Origin: Candidatus Amarobacter glycogenicus
GTDB taxonomy: Bacteria; Chloroflexota; Dehalococcoidia; Tepidiformales; Tepidiformaceae
Direction of reading: 5' to 3'
NCBI GenBank assembly: GCA_016719395.1
Contig: JADJZF010000002.1
Location: forward strand, 333,173-397,172
Length of the DNA: 64,000 bases
Of this stretch, positions 25,008-33,441 are shown piece by piece; positions within the stretch are counted from its first letter, which is position 1, and every line of letters starts with the position of its first letter. The notes under the pieces were generated by a model. That model saw only the letters and a list, made by a program, of their open reading frames with translations. It was not told where the DNA came from and made no database searches. The translations under genes were made by a program, and so were the position numbers.

Positions 25008-25556
25008 TCAGGGGACTGTCACCTCGTCCCGTGACATCTCCCGGATTCCCTCGCCGTGCAGCACTGCCAGCCGCGCGTAACGGCCCGGGTTACCCGTCAC
25101 CCATTCCTCCGAAGCTGTCCCGGCGATCTGGCGCTTCACCACCGCCGGCGTCCCGGCGGCGAGCACGCCCGGCGGGATCTCGGTATCGCCGAGGACAACC
25201 GAACCCGCCGCGATGAGCGACCCCGCGCCCACCTTCGCGCCGTCCAGCACCAGGGCGCCGTTCCCGATGAGCGCCCGCTTCCCGATGACCGCCCCGTGCA
25301 CCACGCAGTTGTGGGCGATCGAAGCCTCTTCCTCGATGATCGCCGGCAGTTCAGCCCGGCCGTGGACAACCGCCCCGTCCTGTACGTTCGCGCCGCGGTG
25401 GATCACCGCGTAACTCGTATCACCTCGGACGACCGCGCCGTACCACACCGACGCGTCTTCGTGGATGGTGACATCGCCCACGATGCTGGCGGTTGGCGCG
25501 ATGAAGGCGGACGGATGGATGCGAGGGACTTTGTCCCCAACGGCGAAAATTGGCAT
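25008..25556 (-). CDS. Gamma-class carbonic anhydrase-like hexapeptide-repeat protein
   Basis: 182 residues from ATG 25556. Left-handed beta-helix repeats: AFIAPTASIVGDVTIHEDAS, VWYGAVVRGDTSYAVIHRG, ANVQDGAVVHG, ASIAHNCVVHGAVIGKRALI and GNGALVLDGAKVGAGS. The expected zinc histidines lie in the VVHGRAE/EEEASIAHNCVVHG region, where two of the usual three are clear. The YrdA/CaiE group includes active and inactive members. A promoter with the -10 box 6 bases before the ATG and no ribosome site suggests leaderless translation. The stop lies 8 bases from the end of the DUF2007-like gene. Confidence 0.85.
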   Translation of the reverse strand: MPIFAVGDKVPRIHPSAFIAPTASIVGDVTIHEDASVWYGAVVRGDTSYAVIHRGANVQDGAVVHGRAELPAIIEEEASIAHNCVVHGAVIGKRALIGNGALVLDGAKVGAGSLIAAGSVVLGDTEIPPGVLAAGTPAVVKRQIAGTASEEWVTGNPGRYARLAVLHGEGIREMSRDEVTVP

Positions 25557-25562
25557 CCGCGA

Positions 25563-25592
25563 ATTGTCGAGTCGCTGCCTGCCGGTTGTCGA
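25563..25592 (-). promoter_or_regulatory. Promoter for leaderless carbonic-anhydrase-like gene
   Basis: On the minus strand: -35 TCGACA (25592-25587), 18-base spacer, -10 GACAAT (25568-25563), then six bases to the ATG at 25556. Transcription would begin at or next to the start codon. Confidence 0.4.
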
Positions 25593-25710
25593 TGCGACGG
25601 CACGGACGACACACTCCGGGCCTACAATGACGCACCACGCTTCGAACGACCGATAGCGTTTCGATCCCGAACTTCCAGCCGGCCACGGCGCCCGCAACAA
25701 GGAGCACCTG

Positions 25711-26466
25711 ATGGAAATCGAAGGCAGAGCAATCGTCGTCAGCGGGGGCGGTTCAGGCATCGGCCGCGCCGCCGTCCTTGCCCTTGCGGGACGAGGCGCG
25801 AAGGTGATCGTCGCCGATCTCGACGAGACCGGTGGCCGCCAGACGGTGGATCTGGCCGGCGCGAAGGGCGGTGTTGCCGTTTTCCGCCATTGCGACGTGA
25901 CCAGGACAGAGGATCTCGCCGGAGCCTTCGCCTGTGCCTTCGAGCACTTTGGCCGTCTCGACGTCGCGTTCAACAATGCCGGCATCGGCGGGGAAGACCT
26001 CTTCGCCGACGACCCCGGAGACTGGGCGAAGGTCATCGATATCGACCTGACAGCCGTCATCGATGCCACCCGGATCGCTGTGCGCGAGATGCGGCGCTCT
26101 GGCCGGGGCGGGGTCATCATCAATACGGCTTCAATGGGTGGACTGCTGCCCATGGCCGGATCGCCGGTCTATGCCGCGGCGAAGGCGGGCGTCGTCAACT
26201 TCACTCGTTCCCTCGCCTACCTGGCCGAGGAAGCGAACATTCGCGTCAACGCCATCTGCCCGTCGTTCACCGATACCCCCCTCGTCCGCCGCAGCGGCGA
26301 TGAACATGTCGAAGAGATGGGCCGCATGGTCGGCGGGATCCTCCTGCCCGAAGATATCGCGGCCGGTGTGGTGGATCTGATTGAGGACGACTCCCGCTTC
26401 GGCGCCATCATGCGCGTCACCGTCCGCGGCGGCCGCGACTTCGCCCGCGACGTCCGCCCCTACTAG
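25711..26466 (+). CDS. Short-chain dehydrogenase/reductase
   Basis: 251 residues. Classical SDR: VSGGGSGIGRAAVLAL (cofactor site), VIVADLDE, FNNAGIGGEDLF (NNAG), VIINTASMGG (Ser) and SPVYAAAKAGVVNF (YxxxK). Asp in VADLDE favours NAD over NADP. AAGGAGCACCTG ribosome site before the ATG. Similar to 15-hydroxyprostaglandin dehydrogenase-like or 3-hydroxyacyl/sterol dehydrogenases, which would suit the lipid-catabolic neighbours. Its last 336 bases lie opposite the nominal 3' end of the AAA gene. Confidence 0.87.
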   Translation: MEIEGRAIVVSGGGSGIGRAAVLALAGRGAKVIVADLDETGGRQTVDLAGAKGGVAVFRHCDVTRTEDLAGAFACAFEHFGRLDVAFNNAGIGGEDLFADDPGDWAKVIDIDLTAVIDATRIAVREMRRSGRGGVIINTASMGGLLPMAGSPVYAAAKAGVVNFTRSLAYLAEEANIRVNAICPSFTDTPLVRRSGDEHVEEMGRMVGGILLPEDIAAGVVDLIEDDSRFGAIMRVTVRGGRDFARDVRPY

Positions 26467-29262
26467 CGGGTTCCCGCAGCCTCGGGGCTCGCCGAACAGG
26501 TCGAACGCTGCTTGTGGCGTGCCTGTTCGCGCGGTTACTGTCGAACGGCCGGCAGCGCCCGCAGCACGTGGCGCGACCTCCGGCGCAGGCGCCATGTCTC
26601 CCTCGCGGCGCTCTTCCACTCGGCCGGTTGGCAGGCTGATCACCCTCGCCGGTGCGACCGAGTCGAACCGGCGGGGATGGCAGGTGAACAGCAGTACCTG
26701 CGTCTCCCGCGCCGCGTCCGCGAGGATCGGCCCCAGCTTCTGCAGTCGAACGGGGTCCGCCCAGCCAAAGACATCGTCCAGCACCACCGGCGCGCCATCG
26801 CTGGCGCTCACCAGCGAAGCGCAAGCCAGGCGCGTCAGCACCGAGAGCTGCTCCCTCATGCCCACGCTGAGCTGGCCCACGTCGAGCCACTCTCCGCTCC
26901 GCGTTACCCGCATGATCTGCAGCGCTTCTGAAAGCTCAATCCCGAAAGATGGGCCGAACACCCGCTTGCCGAGTCCTTCGATCGCGCGCCGCATCGGGTC
27001 CGCGTAATTCTCTCGAGCTTCCTCGCGGCGGCGGGTCATGGTGTCGAACAGCCGTTTCGCCGCGGTCGCTCGGCGCTCGTACGCGCCAAGCTCTTGCGCC
27101 GCTTCCATCTGCTGCTGCTCGGCCCCCGATAGAAGGCCGTGCAGCCCCTCGGCGCCCGCGTCTTCGAGGACGCCCACATCTCGAGCACGTTCGTCCCGAG
27201 CCTCCTGGAGTCTTCGTTCCACGCCGGCGAGCTCCGTTGCGACCGTTGTCCTGGTGGCCGAGACATCCGGAAGTGCCGCGAGTGCCAGCCTGCCTTCGGC
27301 GAGATTCGCCGTCGCCGCGTCGACGGCCGCTCGCGCCGATGCGAGCTCGTCCGCGAGCGGCCGGTCGCCGCGTTCCTGGTCCAGGCGCAGGAGTTCCGCT
27401 TCGTGTCGCGCCACATCGGCGGCGACCGACTTCAAGCTGGTACTCAGCTCGAACTGCTGGCGCTCCAGCTGCTCTACGCGGGACCGGGCATCCTGGAGGT
27501 CCTGGCTCACCAGCTTCCCGGCCTCCACGGCATCCCGCGCTGCCTGGAGCGCTCGGTCGCGTAAGGTCTTTGCCGTATCGAGAGACTCGGGCACTCCCGC
27601 CTGCGCCGCCTCCCGAATTGTGCCGATCGCCGCGCGTTCGCGTTCCAGCTTCTCCCGGAGCGCGTCCGCCGAGAGGTCGCGCAGGTCGGCGCGGATCTGT
27701 TCCATCAGGAACTTCCGCCGCTCCTCACTCTTGATCCGCGCGTCCCACGTTTCCCGCGCTTCCTGTGCCGATTCAACTCCGGCCTGGGCGAGGCACTCTT
27801 CGAGCGCGGCAGTCGCCGCCGCCAGTGCGCCTTCCAGTTCGCGCGCTGCCGCGCCCGCGGAGATCCGGACGACGATTCCCCCCGGCAGTCTCAGCGTCGA
27901 CACCCCATGCACCTTGCCGCTGTAGATGCGGTCCGGCCCAATCTCGGCTTCTTGCCCGTCGACCTCCAGCGCGGTCGCTTCCAGTGCGCTGACTTCGATC
28001 GAGGCGCCTTCCGACTCGCGAAGCCCGCGGATTCTTTCGACTTCCCGCTCCGCCCCGGCGATCTCCTGCAGCGCGCGCCGGTCGACCTTGCACCCGTTGA
28101 GCCAGCCGATCACCCCGCGCAACTCCGGTTCATTGCTCTCGATGCGAGCCAGCCGCTCGGACATCTGGGTTACTTGCAGTTCGCGCTCTGAGAGCCGGAC
28201 GAACTCTTCTGCGGTCGCTGCGGAGCGATTTGCGGCTCCAATCGCCTGCTCGGCCTCGGCCGCAGCCGCCTCCAACTGCACCAGTCGTGCGCCCGCCTCG
28301 GTGAGCGGCGCCGCGATTTCGTCCAGCTCCACTCGTGCCCGGTCACATGCGCTCTTCCGAAGTGCCAGCGATGCCTCCACGCTGTCGCGGACTGTTAGCT
28401 GGTTTGCGATCCGGTTCGCTTCACCTTCAAGCTGGGCCGTCCGCGCTGCCGTCGTCTCGACGCTCCCGGCCAACCGTTGGCGCGCTTCATCCTGCCGGGA
28501 AAGCTCCCCCTGCTGTTCCTTCAGGCGTTCCAAATCAGCAACCACCGTGGCAATCTGGTCCGAAAGCTCCGTGCTCCGGTTTGCGCGTTCTTCCAGCGAA
28601 GCGATCCGGGCAGCGATCCGTTCTGCTTCCGCCTGCGCCTCGTCGCGCGCCCTGCGAAGGCGCGGCGCGTTCGGGCCATCGCCTGACGCCTTCTCGCGCC
28701 CTGTCGAAGTCCAATAGCGCAGGAACTCCTGCTCGATTCGCTCGAACAGCGTCTGCTCGCGGTCACCGCCGAGAAGCTCCCCCGCGGCTACATCGAGAGC
28801 CCTCAGGAGTGACTGGTGGTCTCCCGCGTTGAGCGGTTCCAGGCTTGCCCCCTGCTGGAGTCTCAATGCTTCCCAGAGCGCGCGGTCCATCGTCTCGTCC
28901 AGGATCTGCCGCGCGCGGTTGTGAGCCTCCCGGCCGGTCAGCGTCTCCTGCCGCGGCGCGGCGATGCGCAACTCGGTCCGTGAGCCTCGGTGGAACCGTT
29001 TGAAGTAAGTGAACCGGTACTGCCCCGTCGAGACATCGACTTCCACCTCGGTCGAGGCGTCGCGCCCGGCAGGCTTGAGGTTGCGCACCGCGGCGCTCGA
29101 TGAGTCGTCGGTCTGGTCGAACACCAGCCACAACGCCTCGGCGATGCTCGATTTCCCGACCTCGTTCTCGCCCTCGATGATCGTCACGCCTGTTTCGCGA
29201 GGTTCGATTACGAAGCTTCGGATCGCCTTGTAGTCGCGGAGTGAAACACGATGGAACTTCAT
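26131..29262 (-). CDS. SbcC/YhaN-like AAA ATPase (SMC-like), C-terminus uncertain
   Basis: 1043 residues as read. ABC-type split ATPase: GENEVGKSSIAEALW (Walker A, residues 31-45), long coiled coils (about 200-415 and 480-760), signature-like LSVGMREQLSVLTRL (798-812) and Walker B APVVLDDVFGWADP (824-837). Between the coils, residues about 419-470 (SIEVSALEATALEVDGQEAE, IVVRISAGA) form a beta-rich domain where Rad50/SbcC has a CxxC zinc hook; no hook is present. The start overlaps the nuclease stop (ATGA), so they form one complex that processes DNA ends. After FDLFGEPRG (about 927) the frame runs 110 codons antisense to the SDR; a TAG TAG one frame away suggests that the true end is near 26465. 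Confidence 0.82.
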   Translation of the reverse strand: MKFHRVSLRDYKAIRSFVIEPRETGVTIIEGENEVGKSSIAEALWLVFDQTDDSSSAAVRNLKPAGRDASTEVEVDVSTGQYRFTYFKRFHRGSRTELRIAAPRQETLTGREAHNRARQILDETMDRALWEALRLQQGASLEPLNAGDHQSLLRALDVAAGELLGGDREQTLFERIEQEFLRYWTSTGREKASGDGPNAPRLRRARDEAQAEAERIAARIASLEERANRSTELSDQIATVVADLERLKEQQGELSRQDEARQRLAGSVETTAARTAQLEGEANRIANQLTVRDSVEASLALRKSACDRARVELDEIAAPLTEAGARLVQLEAAAAEAEQAIGAANRSAATAEEFVRLSERELQVTQMSERLARIESNEPELRGVIGWLNGCKVDRRALQEIAGAEREVERIRGLRESEGASIEVSALEATALEVDGQEAEIGPDRIYSGKVHGVSTLRLPGGIVVRISAGAAARELEGALAAATAALEECLAQAGVESAQEARETWDARIKSEERRKFLMEQIRADLRDLSADALREKLERERAAIGTIREAAQAGVPESLDTAKTLRDRALQAARDAVEAGKLVSQDLQDARSRVEQLERQQFELSTSLKSVAADVARHEAELLRLDQERGDRPLADELASARAAVDAATANLAEGRLALAALPDVSATRTTVATELAGVERRLQEARDERARDVGVLEDAGAEGLHGLLSGAEQQQMEAAQELGAYERRATAAKRLFDTMTRRREEARENYADPMRRAIEGLGKRVFGPSFGIELSEALQIMRVTRSGEWLDVGQLSVGMREQLSVLTRLACASLVSASDGAPVVLDDVFGWADPVRLQKLGPILADAARETQVLLFTCHPRRFDSVAPARVISLPTGRVEERREGDMAPAPEVAPRAAGAAGRSTVTARTGTPQAAFDLFGEPRGCGNPLVGADVAGEVAAAADGDAHDGAEAGVVLNQIHHTGRDIFGQEDPADHAAHLFDMFIAAAADEGGIGERRADGVDANVRFLGQVGEGTSEVDDARLRRGIDRRSGHGQQSTH

Positions 29263-30386
29263 GCGGCGCCCCTTGCCAGGCGGTGCAGCAGGAGCAGCGC
29301 ATCACCCGCCTCCCGGCCCTCGATCCCCCCGCCCTCTGATAGCCCTGCCAGGTCCCCTGCCGCCAGCGCCGCGAACCCGGAAAGGGCAAGGTCCGAGAAG
29401 TCGGTCTCGGAAGGCACGACCAGCAGGTCGGTGTCACTCACGCGCCGCTCGATCGCGGCGAACATCGGCTCGAAGTGGTCGAGGATCTCCTCCAGTGCTG
29501 CCGCGACCGAGAGGCTGATCGTCCCTTTCAGCCCCAGGTTCAGGATCGTCCGCTCTTTCGTGGGCAGCCCGTCGAGCCAGTTCCGGAGCCGTGAGATGTC
29601 TGCCGCCTCGTTCACGTCCCACGGCTGTTCGGTGAATCGCCAGGTTGCCACCTTGAGCGCCTCCACCTGGACTCTGTCGCCTTCCAGGGTGACCGCAAGC
29701 GCAAGGCCCGGATCGGTCTCCCGGTATTCCGTCGGCTCGGGGGCGCCGGAATACCAGATTCGCCCGCTCGACCCGACCGCCGTCCGCGAGTGGCGGTCGC
29801 CGAGCGCGATGTACTGCACTCCTCCGGATGTCACCGCCGCCTCCGCGGGGCCCAGCCGGATCAGTTCCTGGGACTCCGTGTCCGGTGAGAAGATCTCGCA
29901 CCGCCCGTGCCCAACCAGTACCTTCATGCCGTCGATGCCCGCCGCGGCCTCGCAGGCCTCGGCAATCGGGTCCGCAGTCACCTTCTTCGAACGCCATGGT
30001 GCGCTCACCAGGGTCACGCCGGGTGCGGCCTCGATCGGTGTTCCGTCGAGCACCACCACGTTCGGTGGGCACTCCGCGGTGAACTCGCGCGAGAGGAACA
30101 CCGATCCCGCGGCGAGCGGGTCGTGGTTCCCCGGCAACAGGTAGAACGGGACCGCGGCCTCTTTCATCGCGTGGAGCGCCCGCTGGACCAGCTGACGTTC
30201 CACCATGTTCGATTCGAACACATCGCCCGCGACGACCACGAACGCCGCATCGCGCTCGCGGGCCTTCTCGCCAATTGTCCGGATCGCCTGCAATCGGGCA
30301 TCGGTGAAGCGCGATTGCGCTTCCGGCGAAAGGAATCGCCGCGTCATGCCCAGCTGCCAGTCGGAGGTGTGAATGAACCGGACCAT
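29259..30386 (-). CDS. SbcD/YhaO-like metallophosphoesterase nuclease
   Basis: 375 residues from ATG 30386 (MVRFIHTSDWQLG). Metallophosphoesterase motifs in order: IHTSDWQLG (D-x-H-type, Gln in place of His), VVVAGDVFESN (GDxF), YLLPGNHDPLAAGS (GNHD) and VLVGHGRCEIFS, then IALGDRHSR. Mre11-type nucleases carry DxH here; Gln at that position is a notable change. The C-terminal domain (about 290-375) should dock on the ATPase. It precedes and overlaps the ATPase gene by 4 bases. It is divergent from the addB-like gene across 99 bases, making a recombination gene cluster. Confidence 0.87.
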   Translation of the reverse strand: MVRFIHTSDWQLGMTRRFLSPEAQSRFTDARLQAIRTIGEKARERDAAFVVVAGDVFESNMVERQLVQRALHAMKEAAVPFYLLPGNHDPLAAGSVFLSREFTAECPPNVVVLDGTPIEAAPGVTLVSAPWRSKKVTADPIAEACEAAAGIDGMKVLVGHGRCEIFSPDTESQELIRLGPAEAAVTSGGVQYIALGDRHSRTAVGSSGRIWYSGAPEPTEYRETDPGLALAVTLEGDRVQVEALKVATWRFTEQPWDVNEAADISRLRNWLDGLPTKERTILNLGLKGTISLSVAAALEEILDHFEPMFAAIERRVSDTDLLVVPSETDFSDLALSGFAALAAGDLAGLSEGGGIEGREAGDALLLLHRLARGAA

Positions 30387-30485
30387 GTGATTGAGCAGGT
30401 TAGCAGAACATGCGTGCGGTGACACCACGAAACCAGTATCGTCCCCGAACTCGTCGTTATCTGTCGCGGCGGCGACACACACTGG

Positions 30486-33441
30486 GTGACACTTGCGGAT
30501 ACGATTTCGCAAGGAAGGGTGGCGGGCGCGCGCGTGATAGACCTGGTCCCATACGGGCGGCTTGCCCGAGAAGCTCTTGCCGCGCGAATCGCGGCCGAAA
30601 AGGCGCGGGATCCCCTCGTTCCCGTCACTGTCATTGTGCCCTCCAACTACGCCGGCCTCTCCGTGCGCCGGGCGCTCGCCGCCACTCTCCCGGTCGTGAA
30701 CGTTCACTTCATGGTTGCCGCCCGCCTCGCCGAGATCCTTGGAGCTCCGACGCTCGCCGCCGAGGCCCGGAGCCCCCTCACACCATGGGTCCGCTTCCAG
30801 GCAGTGCGTGCCGTACTTTCCGAAGAGCCTGGTTTCTTCAGCGCGGTCGCCGGACACCCCGCAACTGCCCGCGAGTTGCAGCGCGTGTTCGCCGAACTCC
30901 GTGAAGTCACCCCTGCCGCAAAACAGCGCCTCGCCCGGACGAGCCCCCGAGCTGCGGATGTCATCCGCCTCTACGAACGCTACCGGGTTCTCACCAGCGG
31001 CTTCTTCGACGAGATCGACCTGATGGATGCCGCCGCCCGGGCGGTCGCAAACCCGGCCGCCGCGGAGACCATCGGCGCCGGCATCCTCTACCTCCCCCGC
31101 AAGCTCGCTCCCGCCCTTCAGCGGTTCCTGGCGGCCGCCTCCGCCCAGGGTATCGGCGTCCACGCGGTGCTCGGGCTCACCGGCGATGCGGCCGTCGATG
31201 CCGTCACCACTGCGCTCGCCGAACGACTGCCGGACGCCCGAGATGCCACCCGCGTCGAGCCCGGCCCGCCCGCCGCCCACCGCATCGTCTCCGCGACGGA
31301 CGCCGAGGAGGAAGTACGCGAGGCGATTCGCCAGGCGATGGCCCTCCTTGCTGCCGGCACGCCGCTCCATCGCATCGCCATCACCTTCGGCTCGCAGGAG
31401 AACTACGCGGCTCTCCTCGATGATGCGCTCACCTCCGCTGGCCTTCCCCACAACGGCCCACCGAATCGCACGCTCGCGCGGACCGTCGCAGGACAGACGC
31501 TGTTCGGACTCCCGCGAATCGCCTCCGCGAAAGGCCCGGGCGACCCGGGGTACGCCCGTGAAGTCGTCATGGACTGGCTCACCGCCGCACCCATACACCG
31601 CGACGGCCGCGAAGTGCCGTCTCACCGCTGGGACGAAATCAGCCGCGAAGCGGGTGTCGTAAAGGGTGCGGGCCAGTGGGAGAGCAGGCTCGAACTCCAC
31701 GCTGCCGGCCAGGAAGAGCGGGCCACCGCACTTGGTATCCAGGGCGAGAGTAGCTACTCGCGAAACGCGCGCTGGGCTCGCAGCCTCAAGGCGTTCATCG
31801 CCGCCCTGCATGAGGAACTCGGGGCCGACGCAAAGATGCCCGCGGCCGCGCATGCCAGCCAGGGCCTCTTGTGGCTCGACGCTTACCTCCCCGAGAACGC
31901 ACTCGAAGATGAAGTCCAACTTGATGCCCGGGAACGGGTGAAGCGCCAGCTCGAAGAAGTCGCGGCCCTCGGCGCTACCCTTCCATCCGCGGTCGATCTG
32001 CCGATGACTCGGACAGCCTTCGCCGTCGCCCTCGAGGAAGCGTTGTCGGTTCCGTTCGGTCGGATCGGGAAGCTGGGAGAATCGGGGCGACCTGAGAGCC
32101 CAGCGCGCCACTCAGCCGTCCCGCTGGCTGCTCCAGGCTGCCTCGAACCTCGCCGGGAGCCCCGTCTACGCCGCCGGCCTCGAGAAGCTGCTCGCCGCTC
32201 CTCCCCCGTGGTTCCGAGTGGTCAACTCGTTCGAATCAGCCCTCCGCGGTCCGGGCGAGCGCGCTTCGCTCCAGGAGTGGGACCTCGCCAGTCTCTTCGG
32301 ATATCGGGGCCGCCTTCCTGGCCACTTCCTCCTCCAGGGCGCCGAAGCCAACCCCCTTGCGCGAGGGGTTGCCGCCCGTCAGTCGCGCCACCGCCGGGGC
32401 GGTGGCCGCCTCGATGGTTGGAGCGGCCGGGTCCCCCAGGGAGCCGCCCCGGTCCCCGGGCCAGAACGCGCAATATCGCCCACCGCTCTCGAAACGTTCG
32501 CGAAGTGCCCGTTCAAGTACTTTCTCGGCCACATCCTCCGCGTCGGCGAAGTCGAACGGCCGGAAGAAGTCGTCACGATCGAACCCGCCGCCATCGGCAA
32601 CATCATGCACGCCACCCTGGAGCGGTTCTTCAACCACACGAAAGACCGGCCCGAACCTGAAGCGGATTGGTCGCCCGCTGAGCGCGCCGCCCTCCGCGAC
32701 TTCGCCTTCGCGGAGTTTGCCGACGCCGAACGGCGTGGCGTCACCGGAAAGGCCCTGACCTGGCAGGCGGAACAGGCCCGTCTCCTGCGCGACCTGGACC
32801 TCCTACTCGCTGAGGAACTGAAGGAGCGCCGGCAAGGCCACCTCCGCTTCCGCGAAGCCGAAGCGGCCTTTGGCATGGGCTCCGGCCATCCGCCGGCCGA
32901 GCTCCAGCTCGCCAATGGCGGCACCCTCTTGTTCCGTGGCAAGGCCGACCGGATAGATGCCGGCGTTGATGGCAGACTCGTCATAACTGATTACAAGACG
33001 GGCCGCTCCTCCACCTACAAGGATCTCAAGCCCGAAAACCCGCTGGCGGGTGGCCAGTTCCTCCAGTTGCCGGTTTACGCACTGGCCTTCCGCGAGGACT
33101 CAGCGCCGCCCGTGACCGCCAGCTACTGGTTCATCAGCGAATCCGCCGCCTTCGAACGCAAGCCCGTGGTTCTCGATGACCGGACCTACGCGAACCTCAG
33201 TGGAGTCGTCACCACCCTCGTCGAGACCATGTCGAACGGCTACTTCCCCGCTGTTCCCGGCAGCGAGACCCGTCCCTATGGCGTCCCTTGGGAGAACTGC
33301 AGGTACTGCCCCTACGATGCCGTTTGCCCCTCGGCGAACCGGACCGAGATCTGGGCGGAAGTCAAGGGCGACCCCGGCCTCGCGGCCTTCGCTGGCCTGG
33401 CCGATGGCGAGTCTGCGGCGGTGGAGGAGACTGATGCCTGA
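30486..33441 (+). pseudogene. addB: AddB-like helicase-nuclease subunit, frame broken
   Basis: AddB-type partner of the AddAB exonuclease. The first frame (30486 to about 32085) gives the inactive-helicase half: VTVIVPSNYAGLSVRRAL, ELQRVFAELREVT and FFDEIDLMDAAARA. The second frame (from about 32085) continues QPSRWLLQAASNLAGSPV and has the nuclease: TALETFAKCPFKYFLGH, KADRIDAGVDGRLVITDYKT and the iron-sulfur cysteines NCRYCPYDAVCPS. Between them the family usually has a further conserved stretch that I cannot find, so a deletion plus frame change is suspected, not just one indel. Start GTG 30486; GTG 30519 also possible. It overlaps addA by 8 bases. Confidence 0.75.
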
